Origin: an uncultured Gemmiger sp. | Lineage (GTDB): Bacteria > Bacillota > Clostridia > Oscillospirales > Ruminococcaceae | DNA: 33,702 nucleotides | Direction of reading: 5' to 3' | Assembly: GCA_944388165.1 (NCBI GenBank) | Contig: CALXHS010000086.1 | Span: forward strand, 1-33,702 | Part shown: piece after piece, positions 1 through 8,071 of the stretch | How the letters are laid out: each line of letters opens with the position of its first letter | Position numbering within the stretch: the stretch's first letter is position 1 | Translations under genes and position numbers: made by a program | The notes under the pieces: model-generated | The model's input: only the letters and a program-made list of their open reading frames with translations | The model's database searches: none | Told to the model about the DNA's origin: nothing

Positions 1-1195
1 CGTCTGGCTGCCGGTCACATTGTAGGTCGCACCTTCACCTTCCGCGAAGTCATCGCCGCCAACAGTAACATTGGCATTGGTCAGAGGATCGCCGTCATAC
101 ACCTTGCTGTCCGTAGCACTCGTCAGCGTCACAGACCGCTTTTTAACGGTCAGCTTGCCGGCCTGAGTCTTAACGGAGAACTGATCGGTAACAGTGTTGC
201 CCTCGGAATCCTTCACCACAGCGGTACCGGTTACATTGGAAGTATATTCTCCCGCATCCGTTCCGCTCGCACTGGCGCTCAGGCCTTCCACCGTGTAGGT
301 GTTACCTTCGACCTCAAAGCTCAGCGTTTCGAATCCGCTCACGGAATGCTCGTCGCCGTCGTACTTCGCGCTGTCGCTCTTCGCAACCACCGTGATCTCA
401 TACTTGGCATCGCGGTTCGTAACAGTCAGGGTGCCTTCAATCTTGGTGATATTGTAGTTGTCGGCTTTCGTACCTTCGTTCAGCGTGTAGGTGAAGAAGT
501 TCGTGCTGGAGCCAACCAGAGTCTGGCTGCCGGTCACATCATAGGTAGCGCCTTCGCCGTCGACGAAATCGTCACCGCTAACAGTAACATTCTTATTGAT
601 CAGCGCAGTGCCGTCGTATTCCTTCGTATCCGTAGCACTGGTCAGGGTGACATTACGCTTTTCGATGCTCAGGGTGCCAGGCTGCGTCTTTACGCTGAAC
701 TGGCCGGTAACATCGTTGCCGTCCTCGTCCTTCACAACCGCATCGCCAGTCACATTAGCGGAATATTCGCCCGCGTCCGTTCCCTTCGCTTCTGCGGTCA
801 GACCGCTCACAGTATAGGTTTTGCCTTCAACCTCAAAAGTATCCTTGACAATACCGCTCACCGTATGCTCAGAACCGTCATACTTCGCGGTACCGCTATT
901 TGCAGTCACCGTGATCTCATACTTGGCATCACGATCAATAACAGTCAGCGTACCTTCCCGTTTGGTGATGTTGTAGTTATCCGCCTTCGTACCGTCATTC
1001 AGGGTATACTCGAACTCGTTCGGGCTACTACCCACAACGGTCTGGCTGCCAGTCACATTGTAAGTAGCGCCTTCATCCTCAGCAAAACCGTCTCCGCCAA
1101 CAGTAATTCCATTGTTGGTCAGCGGAGTGCCGTCATACTGCTTGGAGTCCGTGGCGCTGGTCAAGGTAACGTTACGCTTTAAAACAGTCAGCGTA
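1..1195 (-). repeat. 519-bp tandem repeats inside the adhesin gene
   Basis: The boundary motif that encodes K-R-N-V-T-L-T-S-A-T-D begins at equivalent places near 137, 656 and 1175, giving a period of exactly 519 bp (173 residues) twice. Each unit contains one K-x-YDG-T/D-x-L half and one AKYDG-x-EH half. The copies differ at many positions, so they are old duplications and not a recent amplification. The array continues past the left edge. Confidence 0.85.
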
Positions 1196-4100
1196 CCAAC
1201 TCTCGTGCTGCTAATTTGATAGTCGCTTTCGAGAGCAGTACCAGTCCATGCCAGGGTATACGTATTGTCCGATACACCCGCGTTGGTCTGGGTGCCAGTC
1301 ACCGTAAAGGCAACCGTTTCACCGTCAACCAAGCCTTCAACGCGGCCTCCCGCAGTCAGCGCCTGACCGTTATAGGTGCGTTCCTCGCTATCAGTAATAA
1401 TCTGAATGGGCTTCGGAGTAACAGACAGAGCGCCATCCCTCAAGGTAATTGCAAACTGTTTGGTGACGTCCTTACCCGAAGCATCGGTAATGGTTACGGT
1501 TTCAATCTGATTTTTACCGCTATCACCCACATGAATGATGTCGTTCTCCAACGGCTTCATCACAGCGTTGGCTTTGTATCCGCTCGGCAGAGCCTCTTGA
1601 TTCTCGATATACCAATTTTCATCAGGGACTACCAGCTTCTGTCCGTCATATACCTTGCTGAAGTCTTTCGCCTGAATGGTAAGGGGCGTCTGCTCCGCAA
1701 ATACAGCCTCATAGGTTGCATCCGCCTGGACGTTCTGCGGAGCGTACAGTGCCTCATCAGACAGGTAATCCTGGGCATCCTTCAGGCGCCAACCAACGAA
1801 ATACCAGCCTTCTTCCGCTACAGCCGTAGAGCCCTCAGCATTTTCGCCAATTTTAACCTTTTCTTCCTGGACGGTAACAGTGCCGCCTTCCGTGGCCACA
1901 TACCGCAGGGTTGCTTCCGCACGTTCCCAGTTCGCAACAAAGGTCAGATTGCCCGTAGACCCCTGGTCAACGGAAACATTTTTTGTAGGTTCATCAATTG
2001 CACCGGTAGACACACCTTCCGTTGTCCAGCCGGTGAAGGTGTACCCTTCGCAGGTCGGTTCAGCCAAAGGGAAGGTAGGCGTTTCGACAGTATAGGTAGT
2101 GGGGTTATTCGGCATCACTACCTCTGCCTCTGCGTCCTCCAGACCTTCTTTGTAGGTGATGGTAAAGTCCGCCAGTTTCAGTTCAAACCTGACATACGTA
2201 ACAGGTTCCGTGAAGGTAACACGCTGGCTATCGCTTCCCGCCAGAGTATATCCCTGACGCAGCAGATCATTCAAGATCTCGCCATCTGCGCGAATCGTCT
2301 GTGTCTGTGCTTCCGGAGTCAACTCTTCGCTCGACCCCTTCACATCCTCATTGTACACATACTGAACGACATACTTATGGTCTGCCGCGGAAGAATACAC
2401 AAAGATAACCGTATTATCCGCGCCGCGTTCCAGCGTTATTTCTTTAGTAACAGCATCGGGCCAATACCCTGCATACTCACCTTCCGGTGTTTTGGCTTTC
2501 ACAGTATACGTCGCTCCGACGGTACCGCTGCGAGTATCCGACGGCGCCACTTCCGTGCCGTCTTCGGTCTGGTATTTTACCGTATACTCTACCGTATTCT
2601 TCAGGGTCAGTTTGGCGTAAATTGTGGTGTTCTCGGTAATAGGCTTATTGAAGTCGTAGAGTTTCGTATAATCGGCGTCTTCATACCAGCCGTTAAAGGT
2701 ATACCCCGCCGGCACATCCGGAATAAACGATTCCACCGTTCCGTTATACACAACCGATTCGACCGTATCCTGCATGCCTTCAACGCTGTAAGTGAATGTT
2801 ACAGTCAGTTCAGGCATTTCCCAATCCGCATACAGAACCAAGCCTGTAGGCATTTTGCAGTCGCCCTCATAGAGCACGGTGTGAGCAGGGTCGGTATACC
2901 AGCCCTTGAATTCAGCATTTTCCGGCACGTTCTGCTTTGCTTCGGCCTCTTCAAGCTGTGCAGAAAAATCCACACCGTACTTCAGGTTATAGGTTCCCAG
3001 TTCCTCGCCGCCCAGACCATAGAGGGTCAGCGGATACTCATTGGCAGAATAATAGAAATAAAATTCCGTCTCGTTTTTCCCCAGCTCATACCAACCGGTA
3101 TTTCCGCTTTGCCAGGGACTAACACTGGTATAATACCGCTCGTAACCAGTAATCGGAAAATATTCCTCGTCATAGGTCAGACTGCCATCGAAATCAAGAC
3201 GTGTGGTCGTATATTCACGGAACTTTTTACCATTAGACAATGGATCCGTGATCGTACCTTCCGGATCTTCTACGTAATAATGGAGATACCGTGTCGTACC
3301 AGAACTTTCTGTACGTACGCAACGCATGTCTTCACCAGGCATGTTATTTTGATAAACAGTTTGCGTATTACTCGTCCAACTCCACTGATACGCCGCATGC
3401 TGGGAATTTGCACCAACATTGTCAATCCACCAGTCACCAATGTAAGCACCGTACTTTTCTGTCAATCGAGTGATTTCTTGGTCCCATGAATCAACAAAGA
3501 TCAACGTATACTTATTACGTGTGTATTTCACGTTGATAACAGTGGAGCCGTCCGCCGCCACAGTCGCCGAGGTGCTATTAGCAAAGGTAAAGTGCTGGGT
3601 GTCAAACCCGGTCGGCTTTGGGGAATTGCCGTCAGCACTTACAGTGGTGCCAACCTGTGCGGTAGCCGCAACACTGCCCGCATAGGAGTAACCGTCATCA
3701 TCCGCATTTTCGGTAAAGTAGGCGAGGGTGTAGCTCACGCTCGCAGGCGTCCATTTGGCATAGACCGTCACATCGCCGGTCAGGGTAATGGACTCCGGTG
3801 CTTCCTGCGTGCAACCTGCATCGGTATACCAGCCGTCGAAGGTATATCCCTGACGGGTGGGCTGCGGTTCCCACGTTGCCGGGGTTGTTACATAACAGCT
3901 TTCGGTATGGGTGTGTTCCGTTTTAGTACATACCAGCTCCCACCATTCGAACCCCAAAAAGCTATGCCGCTCGTAGCACGGCTCTGCATTATAGGTATGC
4001 GTATGCTCTTCCAGGCCGCAGGTCCGTTCAGTCGATCCTGCCGTCTTGCTATAAACGGACACACTCTGCTCGTACTTTCCAGTCTGGGGTTCCACATAGC

Positions 4101-5361
4101 TGCCGCCCTGGGAATCATAATTCAGGGTATAGGTATTACGGGTATAATTCACCGTAACAACCAAGCCTTCGGCATTCAGCGGCAGCTGGGTGATTTCTTC
4201 GGCAGTAAAGCCTTCCGTATCTCTGGCTTCAGCTTCGGTCATATCGCCATAGCGGCCGCTCTTAGTCTCCGACTCTTCAGTCGTCCCGCCATCCAAACTT
4301 TCATACACATGCTTGACCGTATACGAAATGTTTTTAGGCGTAACAATCACCGTCACCTCATAGGTGCCGTCCGCCACACCACTGAGGTCAGCCTTAATAT
4401 GGGTGCCATCCAGACTGAAGACACCGCTTCCGCCTTGGAGAGCAATATCATAATATTCCAGCCCCGAAATTTTGGGGGCAATATCAATGTCAACAGCGAA
4501 ACCGGTTTCCGCATTATACTCGACAGTATCCGCTGCCGCCACAGTAAGCTGCTGGTCATCAATATAGTTGACCTTTACAACCTTGGAGCCTTCCGGCACA
4601 ATATCCACATCTTCAAAGGTGCCGACAAACCTGGAGAAAAGGGAAATGCCCGGCGCGGTTTTGCGCACAGCCATGTAGCCTTCCGCCACTTTGTAAGTCA
4701 GGGTAATATAAGCCGCGTCATCTTTGAAAGAATCCATAGAGACGGAATCCGCCTGTACAAACTCCAGGCCTTCCCGCTCATAGGCCAAAGCGGAAGCATC
4801 ATACACACCGTCTACAAAATCCTCCGCAGACAGCGTATATTCGATATCTTCATCGGCAAAGGTACCGATCTCGGTTTCCAGAACATGGGTTACATACAGC
4901 TTGTAACTCTGGGGTTCCGGAGTGGGAGTCGCAGTGGGCTCCGCGGTGGGAGTCGCGGTCGGCTCCGCGGTGGGAGTCGCAGTGGGCTCCTCAGTGGGAG
5001 TCACAACAGGCTCCTCAGTGGGAGTCACAGCGGGCTCCTCAGTGGGAGTCACAGCGGGCTCCTCAGTGGGAGTCACAACAGGCTCCTCAGCGGGAGTCAC
5101 AACAGGCTCCTCAACGGGAGTCTCCGCAGGCTCCTCAACGGGAGTCTCCGCAGGCTCCTCGGCGGGAACCTCAGCCGGCTCCTCCTCAACAGGCACAGAT
5201 TCGCCTTCAGCACCGGTCTCCTCAGCCGGCTCGCTGGTCGGCGCAGGTGTCGCCGCGAGTTCATCGTCGGCAAAGACCTGGACCGGCGTCAGGGAAGCCA
5301 GCATCGCAAAGACCAGCAGAACGCTGATCACGCGGCGTGCCTTGAACCATAACTTGTCCAT
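1..5361 (-). CDS. Giant secreted repeat adhesin (MucBP/InlB-like/YDG repeats), N-terminal part
   Basis: An uninterrupted reading frame of 1,787 codons runs from ATG at 5361 off the left edge, so the C-terminus and any wall anchor are not visible. Residues 1-31 form a signal peptide (Lys/Arg-rich start, hydrophobic core, then VQVFA-DDE). Residues 38-150 are a Pro/Glu/Thr stalk of 8-residue repeats. Then follow MucBP-like segments (for example YTVKHVYESLDGG and VEYTVKYQTEDG), several InlB-type repeats ending in GWY..D/YAKW, a Cys/His-rich insert, and from about 1680 leftward domains containing the motif KxYDG, which become a 519-bp tandem array. The ribosome binding site AAAGGAG lies 7 bases before the ATG. 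Such proteins act at the cell surface in binding glycans, mucus or other cells; the ligand here is unknown. The gene is visibly less GC-rich than the genes from 5771 onward, which fits horizontal acquisition. Confidence 0.9.
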   Translation of the reverse strand, partial: MDKLWFKARRVISVLLVFAMLASLTPVQVFADDELAATPAPTSEPAEETGAEGESVPVEEEPAEVPAEEPAETPVEEPAETPVEEPVVTPAEEPVVTPTEEPAVTPTEEPAVTPTEEPVVTPTEEPTATPTAEPTATPTAEPTATPTPEPQSYKLYVTHVLETEIGTFADEDIEYTLSAEDFVDGVYDASALAYEREGLEFVQADSVSMDSFKDDAAYITLTYKVAEGYMAVRKTAPGISLFSRFVGTFEDVDIVPEGSKVVKVNYIDDQQLTVAAADTVEYNAETGFAVDIDIAPKISGLEYYDIALQGGSGVFSLDGTHIKADLSGVADGTYEVTVIVTPKNISYTVKHVYESLDGGTTEESETKSGRYGDMTEAEARDTEGFTAEEITQLPLNAEGLVVTVNYTRNTYTLNYDSQGGSYVEPQTGKYEQSVSVYSKTAGSTERTCGLEEHTHTYNAEPCYERHSFLGFEWWELVCTKTEHTHTESCYVTTPATWEPQPTRQGYTFDGWYTDAGCTQEAPESITLTGDVTVYAKWTPASVSYTLAYFTENADDDGYSYAGSVAATAQVGTTVSADGNSPKPTGFDTQHFTFANSTSATVAADGSTVINVKYTRNKYTLIFVDSWDQEITRLTEKYGAYIGDWWIDNVGANSQHAAYQWSWTSNTQTVYQNNMPGEDMRCVRTESSGTTRYLHYYVEDPEGTITDPLSNGKKFREYTTTRLDFDGSLTYDEEYFPITGYERYYTSVSPWQSGNTGWYELGKNETEFYFYYSANEYPLTLYGLGGEELGTYNLKYGVDFSAQLEEAEAKQNVPENAEFKGWYTDPAHTVLYEGDCKMPTGLVLYADWEMPELTVTFTYSVEGMQDTVESVVYNGTVESFIPDVPAGYTFNGWYEDADYTKLYDFNKPITENTTIYAKLTLKNTVEYTVKYQTEDGTEVAPSDTRSGTVGATYTVKAKTPEGEYAGYWPDAVTKEITLERGADNTVIFVYSSAADHKYVVQYVYNEDVKGSSEELTPEAQTQTIRADGEILNDLLRQGYTLAGSDSQRVTFTEPVTYVRFELKLADFTITYKEGLEDAEAEVVMPNNPTTYTVETPTFPLAEPTCEGYTFTGWTTEGVSTGAIDEPTKNVSVDQGSTGNLTFVANWERAEATLRYVATEGGTVTVQEEKVKIGENAEGSTAVAEEGWYFVGWRLKDAQDYLSDEALYAPQNVQADATYEAVFAEQTPLTIQAKDFSKVYDGQKLVVPDENWYIENQEALPSGYKANAVMKPLENDIIHVGDSGKNQIETVTITDASGKDVTKQFAITLRDGALSVTPKPIQIITDSEERTYNGQALTAGGRVEGLVDGETVAFTVTGTQTNAGVSDNTYTLAWTGTALESDYQISSTRVGTLTVLKRNVTLTSATDSKQYDGTPLTNNGITVGGDGFAEDEGATYNVTGSQTVVGSSPNEFEYTLNDGTKADNYNITKREGTLTVIDRDAKYEITVTANSGTAKYDGSEHTVSGIVKDTFEVEGKTYTVSGLTAEAKGTDAGEYSANVTGDAVVKDEDGNDVTGQFSVKTQPGTLSIEKRNVTLTSATDTKEYDGTALINKNVTVSGDDFVDGEGATYDVTGSQTLVGSSTNFFTYTLNEGTKADNYNITKIEGTLTVTNRDAKYEITVVAKSDSAKYDGDEHSVSGFETLSFEVEGNTYTVEGLSASASGTDAGEYTSNVTGTAVVKDSEGNTVTDQFSVKTQAGKLTVKKRSVTLTSATDSKVYDGDPLTNANVTVGGDDFAEGEGATYNVTGSQT
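4912..5151 (-). repeat. 24-bp repeats encoding the PxxTPxEE stalk
   Basis: About ten copies of an 8-residue unit (PAETPVEE, PVVTPTEE, PAVTPTEE, PTATPTAE and variants) are encoded in near-identical 24-bp units. This is a typical Pro-rich spacer that holds adhesive domains away from the membrane. Near-identity at DNA level makes the copy number likely to vary between strains. Confidence 0.85.
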
Positions 5362-5401
5362 GAAATTCTCCTTTCCGAGCGTTTCCGCCCTGCACTAGTT
5401 A

Positions 5402-5414
5402 CCCCGAAACGGGG
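5402..5414. other. Small palindrome CCCCG-AAA-CGGGG in the adhesin leader
   Basis: A perfect 5-bp stem with a three-base loop sits between the adhesin -10 box and its ribosome binding site, so it would form in the 5' leader. No T-run follows in either direction, so it is not an obvious terminator. Confidence 0.4.
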
Positions 5415-5436
5415 CAATTCATGACTTTATGAAGCT

Positions 5437-5470
5437 ATTATATACGTCCTCGGTCACAAAATGGTCACAA
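5437..5470 (-). promoter_or_regulatory. Adhesin promoter with 11-bp-period direct repeat
   Basis: On the minus strand a perfect TATAAT lies at 5442-5437. Nine bases upstream begin two exact copies of TTGTGACC (5459-5452 and 5470-5463) with an 11-bp period. They occupy the place of the -35 box, and no good -35 hexamer is present. This geometry is typical of a promoter activated by a response regulator that binds direct repeats on one face of the DNA. The regulator is unknown. Confidence 0.5.
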
Positions 5471-5550
5471 CTTTCCCGCAAAGCCCCCGCCGCCGCCGAA
5501 AAATCTTCTGAATTCAGAAACTTTTTTCCGTATTTTCGGCGACTTTCTCG

Positions 5551-5581
5551 TTTTGTAACTATTTTGTAATCAATCTATCAC
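5551..5581 (+). promoter_or_regulatory. Direct repeat TTTTGTAA x2 and weak promoter for the recombinase operon
   Basis: TTTTGTAA occurs at 5551-5558 and again at 5562-5569, an 11-bp period. It resembles the TTGTGACC pair of the adhesin promoter, but in the opposite orientation. TTGTAA at 5553-5558 followed after 17 bp by TATCAC at 5576-5581 could serve as a weak promoter for the rightward genes. Apart from these sites, 5362-5648 contains no gene I can support. Confidence 0.35.
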
Positions 5582-5648
5582 ATATTCACGTACATTCCTC
5601 CGTACCCATAGAAGGATATATTCCACTGCCACAGAAACGGAGGTCGCC

Positions 5649-5774
5649 ATGGATTCCCCCATTCTTTTGGTTCATGATACGTTCCGCTCCGCCGTCCCAT
5701 CCCACCGTGAAGAAGCACTGAAGCAACTGGCCTGGACCTGGCTGCGCATCGCCATCGGTCAGACCTGCCCATGA
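5649..5774 (+). CDS. Small 41-residue protein coupled to the serine recombinase
   Basis: ATG at 5649 follows a good ribosome binding site (ACGGAGG, about 5 bases upstream). The frame encodes 41 residues beginning MDSPILLVHDTF, with a potentially amphipathic helix (HREEALKQLAWTWLRIAI). Its stop TGA overlaps the recombinase start in an ATGA arrangement, so the two are probably translationally coupled. I do not recognise the family. A small protein in this position could influence recombination, for example as a directionality factor, or could simply be a leader that couples translation. Both are inference. Confidence 0.6.
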   Translation: MDSPILLVHDTFRSAVPSHREEALKQLAWTWLRIAIGQTCP

Positions 5775-7321
5775 GAGCCGCCATCTACTGCCGCCTGAGC
5801 AAAGAGGACGAAGTCCTGCCCGGCAGCGAAGCCCAGGAATCCGAAAGCATTCAGAACCAGCGGGCCATGCTGCTGGAATATGCCCGCCGGCACGGCCACG
5901 AAGTTACACATATATATTGTGACGAGGATTATTCCGGCATCGACCGCACCCGGCCGGACTTCAACCGAATGCTCGAAGCCGCCAGAGCGGGAGAGTTTGA
6001 ATTGATCCTGGTCAAGACTCAGTCCCGTTTTACCCGGGATATGGAACTGGTGGAAAAGTATTTACACGGCCTGTTTCCTTTGTGGGGCATCCGGTTCATC
6101 GCGGTGGTGGACCACGTGGACACCGACGATACCGCCAATAAAAAGAGCCGCCAGATCAACGGGCTGATCAACGAGTGGTATCTGGAAGACCTGTCCGCCA
6201 ATGTGCGGTCGGTGCTGACCCACAAGCGCCGGGCGGGGCAGTACATCGCGGCCTTTCCCCTGTACGGCTACGCCAAGGACCCCGCCGACCACAACCGGCT
6301 GGTCATCGACCCCGAAGCCGCCGGGGTGGTGCGGCGGATCTTCGGGATGTACCTTTCGGGGCTGGGCACCACCCGCATCGCCCAGGTGCTGAACCGGGAA
6401 GGCCTGCCGCCCCCGGGGCGTTACCGCCTGCTGAAAGAGAACCATCTACCTTATTATAATGGAAAGCACGCCGGGGAAAGCTGGAGCAAAGCCACTGTCC
6501 ACCGCCTGCTCACCACCCGCACCTACGCCGGGGACCTGGAGCAGGGCCGTCACCGCCGGATCAGCTACAAGTCCTCCAAAACCATATGGCTGCCCCGCGG
6601 CCAGTGGATCGTGGTGCCCGGCACCCACCCGGCCATCATCGACCGGGAAACCTTCGACCGGGTGCAGCAGATGCTGCACAGCGGCGCCCGCAGCGGCACG
6701 GGCGGCAGCATCCATCCGCTGGCAGGCCGGGTGGTCTGCGGACTGTGCGGCCGGGTGATGGAGCAAACCGCCTCCGGCCGTAAGGGGGCGGACGGCAGCC
6801 GCACCCGGTATTTCCGCTGCCGTACCGCCCTGCGAGACCGCACACTCTGCCCCGGTCAACCTTATCTGCCGGTCGCCGCCTTGGAAACAGCGGTGCTGGC
6901 GCGTATCCGGGCACTTCTGGGACCTTACCTCGACCCGGAAGATCCGTCTCTCTGCCCGCCGGGTCCCGATGAGGACGCTGCAGAAAGAGAAAAGCGTCAT
7001 CTGCACACCGAGCTGGAACGCCGCCGGGCCGCCGTGGAGGCACTGTATCTCGACCGTTGCGGCGGCGTGGTGGAGGAAGAGGAGTTTCAGACGCTGCATC
7101 GCCGGTTCCGTCAGGAAATCACCCAGCTGGAGCAGCGTCTGCACGCTCTGGAATCCGCCCCCGCACCGGAATCCGCGTCGGCTGCCCGGCAGCGCCGGCT
7201 GCGGCAGGCCGCCGCCCTGCCGGTACTGGACCGGGCGCTGGTCAGCCTGCTGGTGGAAGAGGTGCGGGTCTATCCGCCGGAAAGCGGCACCCGAAAGGTG
7301 GAGATCCGCTGGAAATTCTGA
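5771..7321 (+). CDS. Large serine recombinase (site-specific integrase)
   Basis: This 516-residue protein has the three parts of large serine recombinases. The N-terminal resolvase/catalytic domain starts MRAAIYCRLS, with Ser10 as the expected nucleophile and the later motif KTQSRFTRD containing conserved arginines. The recombinase domain follows (about 155-290, NEWYLEDLSANVRS and FPLYGYAKDP). A zinc ribbon uses Cys323, Cys326, Cys350 and Cys360, and a charged coiled-coil region follows at about 400-480. Such enzymes integrate and excise mobile elements between short attB and attP sites, and usually lie next to one end of the element. Here the gene ends about 20 bp before an interrupted SleC-like gene. 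It has no adjacent phage or conjugation genes in view. An alternative role is inverting a nearby DNA segment, but I found no long inverted repeats around the adhesin promoter. Confidence 0.95.
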   Translation: MRAAIYCRLSKEDEVLPGSEAQESESIQNQRAMLLEYARRHGHEVTHIYCDEDYSGIDRTRPDFNRMLEAARAGEFELILVKTQSRFTRDMELVEKYLHGLFPLWGIRFIAVVDHVDTDDTANKKSRQINGLINEWYLEDLSANVRSVLTHKRRAGQYIAAFPLYGYAKDPADHNRLVIDPEAAGVVRRIFGMYLSGLGTTRIAQVLNREGLPPPGRYRLLKENHLPYYNGKHAGESWSKATVHRLLTTRTYAGDLEQGRHRRISYKSSKTIWLPRGQWIVVPGTHPAIIDRETFDRVQQMLHSGARSGTGGSIHPLAGRVVCGLCGRVMEQTASGRKGADGSRTRYFRCRTALRDRTLCPGQPYLPVAALETAVLARIRALLGPYLDPEDPSLCPPGPDEDAAEREKRHLHTELERRRAAVEALYLDRCGGVVEEEEFQTLHRRFRQEITQLEQRLHALESAPAPESASAARQRRLRQAAALPVLDRALVSLLVEEVRVYPPESGTRKVEIRWKF

Positions 7322-7338
7322 GCCCGGCGTGGATGGTG

Positions 7339-7360
7339 CTGTCCCGCCCAGGTGGGATAG
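7339..7360. other. Candidate attachment site at the SleC/element junction
   Basis: A 22-bp imperfect inverted repeat with 8 of 11 base pairs (plus one G-T) is centred between 7349 and 7350. The clearest arms are TCCC at 7342-7345 and GGGA at 7354-7357. It lies exactly where SleC similarity ends on the minus strand. Short imperfect palindromes with a central crossover dinucleotide are what large serine recombinases use. The partner site is outside the window, so this is a prediction. Confidence 0.4.
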
Positions 7361-7929
7361 ACCTCGCCCGAAGCCACCGTGGCGATATATTCCTGAAAGC
7401 TCACCGTCACGTTGCGGGCGTTTTCTGTGGGGCGGCCCAGGTGCACCGTGATGTTCTTGGGGATGACCACCTCCTGCAGCACCCGCCCCTGCAGTCCGGG
7501 ACAGTTACCCGCCGGGGCAGGTCCGCTGCCGCCCCGGCCGGAAAACAGCGGGTGGGGCGGAATGCGCACGTTGCTTTCCTGGGTGATGCGGGCGGATTCC
7601 ACCGCACCGTCGGCGGGCAGAAAGGCCAGCCGGGCCACCGTCTGCTGGCCGTCAAACACCTGCACCCCCTCCACCCGCACGGTCTGCCAGCCGTCCTTTT
7701 CGGCCACCAGGTCGTACACGGCATAAGGCCGCACCGTGGTATTTTCTTCATCCAGGCTGTATGAGCGGTCCGGTGCAGCCAGACCTTCCTGCAGGGCGAC
7801 GCCGTTTTCGTCGGTTTCCAGGCGGGCGGCGGGCACCCCGGTCTCATCCAGAATGGTCACCCGCACCCCCGCCAGCGGCGCGGCCTCTTCGGCCAGGGCC
7901 GCCGCGATCCATATACTGCCAGTGGGCAT
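7348..7929 (-). pseudogene. SleC-like peptidoglycan-binding protein, truncated after 194 codons
   Basis: ATG at 7929 follows the ribosome binding site AGGGAGGTG. The protein starts MPTGSIWIAAAL, with an N-terminal carboxypeptidase-regulatory-like fold (VRVTILDETGVPAARLETDENG) and then the part typical of clostridial SleC-like proteins (IPKNITVHLGRP, VTVSFQEYIATVASGEVYPTW). In that family the conserved core continues with PENALRANIYAQISFALNR or similar. Here similarity stops after Trp194 at 7348, and the frame runs antisense to the recombinase tail, ending at 7270. The family includes spore cortex lytic enzymes and related peptidoglycan-binding proteins. The rest of the gene is not between 1 and 7348, so it is either lost or lies left of the window beyond an inserted element. 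Confidence 0.75.
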
Positions 7930-8071
7930 AGATAACACCTCCCTGCCCACAGGATATGACCGGGTCTGCCGCCAGGTGTCCTGCGGCGGGAAAATTCGCC
8001 GCCGGGTACTCTTCCCATTTTTCCGGGTTTGCGCTATACTGAAAGAAACAAATCCTTTGGGGGTATACGAA

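Noticed and set aside
1216-5352. Long plus-strand reading frames (1216-3489 and 3592-5352)
   Set aside because: They are antisense to the adhesin, low in recognisable domains, and arise from its repetitive sequence. The minus frame has a signal peptide, a binding site and known repeat domains.
5362-5648. Invertible promoter controlled by the serine recombinase
   Set aside because: I looked for inverted repeats flanking the adhesin promoter and found only the 13-bp palindrome at 5402-5414, which is too small and lies on one side only.
5578-5784. 68-codon minus-strand frame in the adhesin/recombinase gap
   Set aside because: It is antisense to the better-supported 41-codon gene and has no family features.
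7951-7979. Sporulation-type (sigma-K-like) promoter ACACC-16-CATATCCTG upstream of the SleC-like gene
   Set aside because: The start site it predicts would fall at or inside the ribosome binding site at 7936-7944, leaving no usable leader, and the match is weak.
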